Assembly: GCA_018653365.1 (NCBI GenBank)
Contig: JABIAG010000003.1
Span: forward strand, 1-64,000
DNA: 64,000 nt
Direction of reading: 5' to 3'
Source: Candidatus Woesearchaeota archaeon
GTDB taxonomy: Archaea > Nanobdellota > Nanobdellia > Woesearchaeales > JABIAG01
Both the position numbers and the translations under genes were made by a program. Position 1 is the first letter of the stretch, and each line of letters opens with the position of its first letter. The notes under the pieces are model-generated. The model worked only from the letters and a program-made list of their open reading frames with translations, had not been told where the DNA came from and did no database searches. Shown here in pieces: positions 61,301 through 64,000 of the stretch.

Positions 61301-64000
61301 ATCATAAACTAAATTGTTATAATTAAATGAATAATTTACTGGTTTTCCTTCTGCAGTATTTGAAGAGTCAATTGAATGGTTAAAATGATCAATAATTGTT
61401 CCATCAATAACATAACTATTTGCTGCAGATGAATTAGCATTGTTGTCAGTTAAGGTATTGTTTAAAGTTGACAAGAGATAGATTGAAGATCCCAAGCTTG
61501 AAACTTTGTTTGAAATTATATTGTTATTGTTTGAGGTAACATAAATGCCATAGCTAATTCTAAAAGCGGTTATTGTGTTGTTAGATAGGGTATTGCCTGG
61601 TGATGCAAGATAAATTCCATGAGATGGATTTTGTGTGGCTGAAGCTGAAATTGTATTATTATTTATTGTATTGGAGATTGAATCTGATAATAAATAAACT
61701 CCATAAGCATTTCTTGCATTTATTGTTATTAAATTATTGTCAACCAAATTATTAGCTGATGATGTAAGATAGATTCCATGAGCTAGCTGATAATTAATTA
61801 GTGTTGTGATGTTGTTGTTAGAGATGGTTGTGTTTGAAGATGATGCTAGTGAGATCCCATAACCCAAACTCCCTAAGGTTGTTATGGTGTTGTTCTCAAT
61901 TGTCCAGTCTGAAGAGGAGGATAAGGAGATTCCATAACCATTCATCCCTGTGGTTGTTATTGTATTATTTTCAATTGTTCCATTGTTCCCACCCTCGGAA
62001 TAAATTGCGTATTTGTACCTTGTAGTATCGATTCCTTCTTTAATCACACAATTCTTTATGGTGGTAAAATTATATGCTCCGGAATTATTGATACCATACC
62101 CCAAAGTTCCAGCATAACTATAATTGATTTCATAGCCAACACAGTCCAAAGTTATGTTGTTGGCAGCAATTGTAAAACAGGTTCCTGTGTTGTTAACGGA
62201 TGCATTTAGGTTATAAATTGCATTTGAGATGTTAAGTTCACCACATTGACCAACATATTGGATGGCACTTTCGTCAACTGCATCTACTGTTAGAGTTCTT
62301 AGTTCAGTTTCATTTACATTTCCACTTAAATCCTGTGAGTATGCTTTGAATGTGTGATCTCCTTCTGCTAAACCAGTATAATTAGCTTCAACATATTTTG
62401 AAGTGGTATTTGCATATAATCCAAGAACTTCATCTGCGCTTAATGAACGATTAAAGATCATTACGTCGTCAATATATCCTTTCCAGAATTTTTCAGTTCC
62501 ATCATCCCTTGCCCCGATATAAACATTTTCATCAGGTCTATCAAAAATATCTCCACTAAAAGTTCCAGAATTATCTTCTCCTCCATCAACATATATTGTC
62601 TGAGTTGTACCATTATAAACTGCAACAACATGGTGCCATTTGTTGTCATCAACAGTTGTTGTTCCTTGAACTGCACCCGTACTTGAACCATCTTCTAAAA
62701 CAAATCTTGGCTGATAAACTGCATTAGCATTAGCATCATAAATTGCTAGATACCATCCTCTATTGGTCTCAGCAGCATCAGTATCATATCTTGACACAAT
62801 AGCATTCAGACCACTATTAGAAGTAATCGCAGGTCTCTTAATCCAAGTACTTATTGTCACTTCTTCGCTAAAATTAAGACTAGAATCTTGTCCAACATTC
62901 ACGTAATCTCCAGTTCCATCAAAATATGTCGCATGCCCTAGTTTTCCAGATGCATTTATCAATGCATTTCCAATAAGTGAACCATTATTCCTTCCAGTGT
63001 AGTCTGTTGGGTCTCCTGAAGCGTTTACATCGTCCATTCTCCACCAACTAACAAGCGAATTATCAAAATCAATAAAAGTAGAAATATTACTTGTCTCATC
63101 AGCTGAACTTACATTAACATAAATCGAATCAACTGAAATCTCAGTAGCATTATCTTCTGTTGGTTCTTCAAAACTAATATTCGGCGCCGTTGTATCTGGT
63201 GTTTCCGCCGCTTCAATAGTCAAACTCCTAACCTCAGTCAAATTCTCATTCCCAGCAGAATCCTTAGCCGAAGCAAAATAAGTATAATCCCCAACAGACA
63301 AACCATCAGTTGCATTCAATGATTGATTAACATAAAGATACCATTGTGTAGAATTAAACTTATTTAAATTTGAAACATATTGTTGATAGACTTCATCTGC
63401 TGTTAATGAACGATTCCAGATACGGACTTCGTCTATATTTCCAATAATATGGGTTGCTCCACCAGTAGCATGTCCCCCAATCCAAAGGTCTCTTGTTCCC
63501 CAATTAGGAGTTGTTGGAAAAGAAGTAGAACCTATTGATGCCCCATTAACAAAAAGCTCACCATCTGTTCCATTATACTGAGCAACAATATTATACCAAT
63601 TTCCTGCAACCATCCCATGTGCCTTTGTATTAAACATATAACCCGCTCCCGTACCAACATAAAACTCTAAATTATTTGCACTAGCGTCATCTATTCTTAA
63701 TGTATAGCCTACATTAGACAATGTTTTACCAAAATAAACATCTCCTGCAGGTAATGTTTTTGGCTTAACCCATAAAGAAGTACTCATAGACTCACTAAAC
63801 ACAAAATCAGAATCATGGGCAACAATTATTGCATCTCCAACCCCATCATAAGTAAAACAATTCCCATATTTACAATTAGTAACATTAACAACTGGATTTC
63901 CAGTCAATGCCCCATTATTCCCATTCCCACTCATATCAACAACATGCGTATCATTCTCACCCAACGCACTAACATTATCAAAATTCATCATCAAAACTAA
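58388..64000 (-). CDS. Giant LamG / beta-helix surface protein (5' end outside window)
   Basis: 1870 codons plus a stop, open to the right edge, so the N-terminus is missing. Order: LamG 1 (about 1-200), LamG 2 (313-527), right-handed beta-helix with NosD-like short repeats (577-1154), a small beta domain, LamG 3 (1324-1520), and a run of nine glycines near 1595. Two Ig-like domains (1617-1823), one C-terminal membrane helix (about 1843-1862) and a basic end follow. Every LamG copy starts LVLMMNFDN-like and ends EVRIWNRSLSxxEVYQQY, as in the giant at the left edge. Probably a cell-surface carbohydrate- or protein-binding adhesin anchored at its C-terminus. Confidence 0.88.
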   Translation of the reverse strand, partial: LVLMMNFDNVSALGENDTHVVDMSGNGNNGALTGNPVVNVTNCKYGNCFTYDGVGDAIIVAHDSDFVFSESMSTSLWVKPKTLPAGDVYFGKTLSNVGYTLRIDDASANNLEFYVGTGAGYMFNTKAHGMVAGNWYNIVAQYNGTDGELFVNGASIGSTSFPTTPNWGTRDLWIGGHATGGATHIIGNIDEVRIWNRSLTADEVYQQYVSNLNKFNSTQWYLYVNQSLNATDGLSVGDYTYFASAKDSAGNENLTEVRSLTIEAAETPDTTAPNISFEEPTEDNATEISVDSIYVNVSSADETSNISTFIDFDNSLVSWWRMDDVNASGDPTDYTGRNNGSLIGNALINASGKLGHATYFDGTGDYVNVGQDSSLNFSEEVTISTWIKRPAITSNSGLNAIVSRYDTDAAETNRGWYLAIYDANANAVYQPRFVLEDGSSTGAVQGTTTVDDNKWHHVVAVYNGTTQTIYVDGGEDNSGTFSGDIFDRPDENVYIGARDDGTEKFWKGYIDDVMIFNRSLSADEVLGLYANTTSKYVEANYTGLAEGDHTFKAYSQDLSGNVNETELRTLTVDAVDESAIQYVGQCGELNISNAIYNLNASVNNTGTCFTIAANNITLDCVGYEINYSYAGTLGYGINNSGAYNFTTIKNCVIKEGIDTTRYKYAIYSEGGNNGTIENNTITTTGMNGYGISLSSSSDWTIENNTITTLGSLGYGISLASSSNTTISNNNITTLINYQLAHGIYLTSSANNLVDNNLITINARNAYGVYLLSDSISNTINNNTISASATQNPSHGIYLASPGNTLSNNTITAFRISYGIYVTSNNNNIISNKVSSLGSSIYLLSTLNNTLTDNNANSSAANSYVIDGTIIDHFNHSIDSSNTAEGKPVNYSFNYNNLVYDGINLAQYGQIIFAWSNNITVQNSNITDDGISLFHTTNSTINNNFINSSTGYGIWLYPNSNNNNLSSNRIITDSTYGHGTFLDTSSNNILEHNNIEYNGTSAIGIYLYDSPNNNLTGNNLSSGQGAGYNTHGVYLRGSNNNVITSTIINISDTEYDSGTNGIYLYLSSNNVISNASVNLYGYALKGIYLYDDSLNNTISDSTFTITKDGGTNYALQANKDVITATFINTVLNCTNHLDIYTGTDTDAGSWLNFINVTFDETETSINDVLDLNVSWYLDVYVNDTLGNNKQGVNVSVDDVNNNEKFSVLTDVTGNIVRQTVKEYTQNKTGTYNYTPHSLNATLTGLSSYSNSSINISTNLQINIELSDYFPTISYVSPTLDNESSPTNTSVEINVSISEFNLDEVKYNWNGTNFTMFNDSLVLMMNFDNRSALGENDTYVVDMSGKGNDGSCSGDSCPSWSSSGKYDQAYSFDGGDYFSTGYNHSTNVGTIIYWVKYDVVSPIDQLVGHHDGNNRRFYIGIDGTGNTFYGFGDTYEGNGNGNPGVHGISAGDWHMLTLTGDGTTATYYVDSIAKDTFTYSWTAGTSTREFYIGDLNIVSGQYAVNGLIDEVRVWNRSLSASEVYQQYASNLNKFNETQWYLYVNQSLNATDGLPDGNYTYSASAKDDAGNENITELRTVTIDTSVDTVNPIINTAGGGGGGGGDGSIETLEEPIGYVKEIRKEIETTRSKISVNLIEGEGETEELTIINTGDTVLKLSIDIRGLKNVHSSTNSITLDPGKAETITLDFIAKETGVHTGNVLIETQGIMKSIPIVMKVATEKVLFDVKMDAERKELDSGKDLKTQITLLSMGKPKKVDVVITYTIKDMDDNTVWKSYETLAVDKELSFVKKFSTNNLITGNYIATVQADYEGAVAVAGNMFKVKGGKELTAGMAGLLNKESYTKIDSKLIGVLVVLSLVLFLIVRTVKTWKKE

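Noticed and set aside
1-64000. tRNA or rRNA genes, insertion sequences, replication origin
   Set aside because: I found no cloverleaf with a T-loop GTTCRA context, no rRNA stretches, no transposase or terminal inverted repeats, and no clustered origin boxes beside cdc6/orc1.

Overview
The window is AT-rich archaeal chromosome, most likely from a DPANN lineage of the Woesearchaeota/Pacearchaeota type. The evidence is an archaeal/eukaryotic-type information-processing gene set: PAN, RFC, PCNA, pelota, TFE, aIF1, aIF2-alpha, Nop10, Hef, archaeal r-proteins and Rpp29. It also has a one-polypeptide PriS-PriL-like primase, as in Nanoarchaeota, and very large repeat-rich surface proteins. The taxonomy is inferred from these genes only; I ran no search. 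First genes of transcription units mostly have a TATA box centred about 25 bp before the ATG, which implies leaderless mRNAs. Several internal genes carry Shine-Dalgarno sequences.

Layout. (1) 1-7301, minus: the first 2343 codons of a giant surface protein that runs off the left edge. It has a LamG domain and two tandem modules resembling the glycine-rich region of animal ALK/LTK receptors. Two overlapping ribbon-helix-helix (RHH) mini-genes and a palindromic operator-like site precede it. (2) 7.4-12.5 kb: PAN, an M29 aminopeptidase, a DUF2238-like membrane protein, an M24 peptidase, a PRC-barrel protein and RFC small subunit. The last two genes each have their 3' end duplicated downstream, across a short spacer with a shared core. 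(3) 12.5-18.6 kb, minus: a five-gene envelope operon of two membrane-anchored proteins and three paralogous six-cysteine lipoproteins, of unknown function. (4) 18.6-26.3 kb: pelota, a TrmB-type regulator, a lipoprotein with an HExxH motif, a Phe-rich 20-codon mini-ORF, then pheS-pheT. (5) 26.3-42.7 kb, minus: eL34-eL14 and the long uL3-to-SecY ribosomal operon, then an EMC3-like insertase gene. Many r-proteins carry charged low-complexity tails. (6) 42.7-54.9 kb: an S-layer-like protein, the fused primase, HtpX, a stand-alone Lrp/AsnC ligand domain, Hef, an S2P-like pseudo-protease, a TraB protein, a coiled-coil protein, a second PRC-barrel protein, TFE, a DUF1858 protein, PCNA, RNase J and TatD. 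(7) 55.0-56.8 kb, plus: eS27, aIF2-alpha, Nop10 and a PAC2 protein, as in other archaea. (8) 56.8-64 kb, minus: a second giant surface protein open at the right edge, another RHH mini-gene, and a polytopic surface protein sharing the giant's C-terminal domains.

I see no tRNA, rRNA, CRISPR array, transposase or integrase. The most unusual observations are the paired gene-tail duplications, the tandem ALK/LTK-type glycine-rich modules, the RHH mini-genes with their operator next to surface-protein genes, the Phe-rich mini-ORF before pheS, and the five-gene envelope operon.
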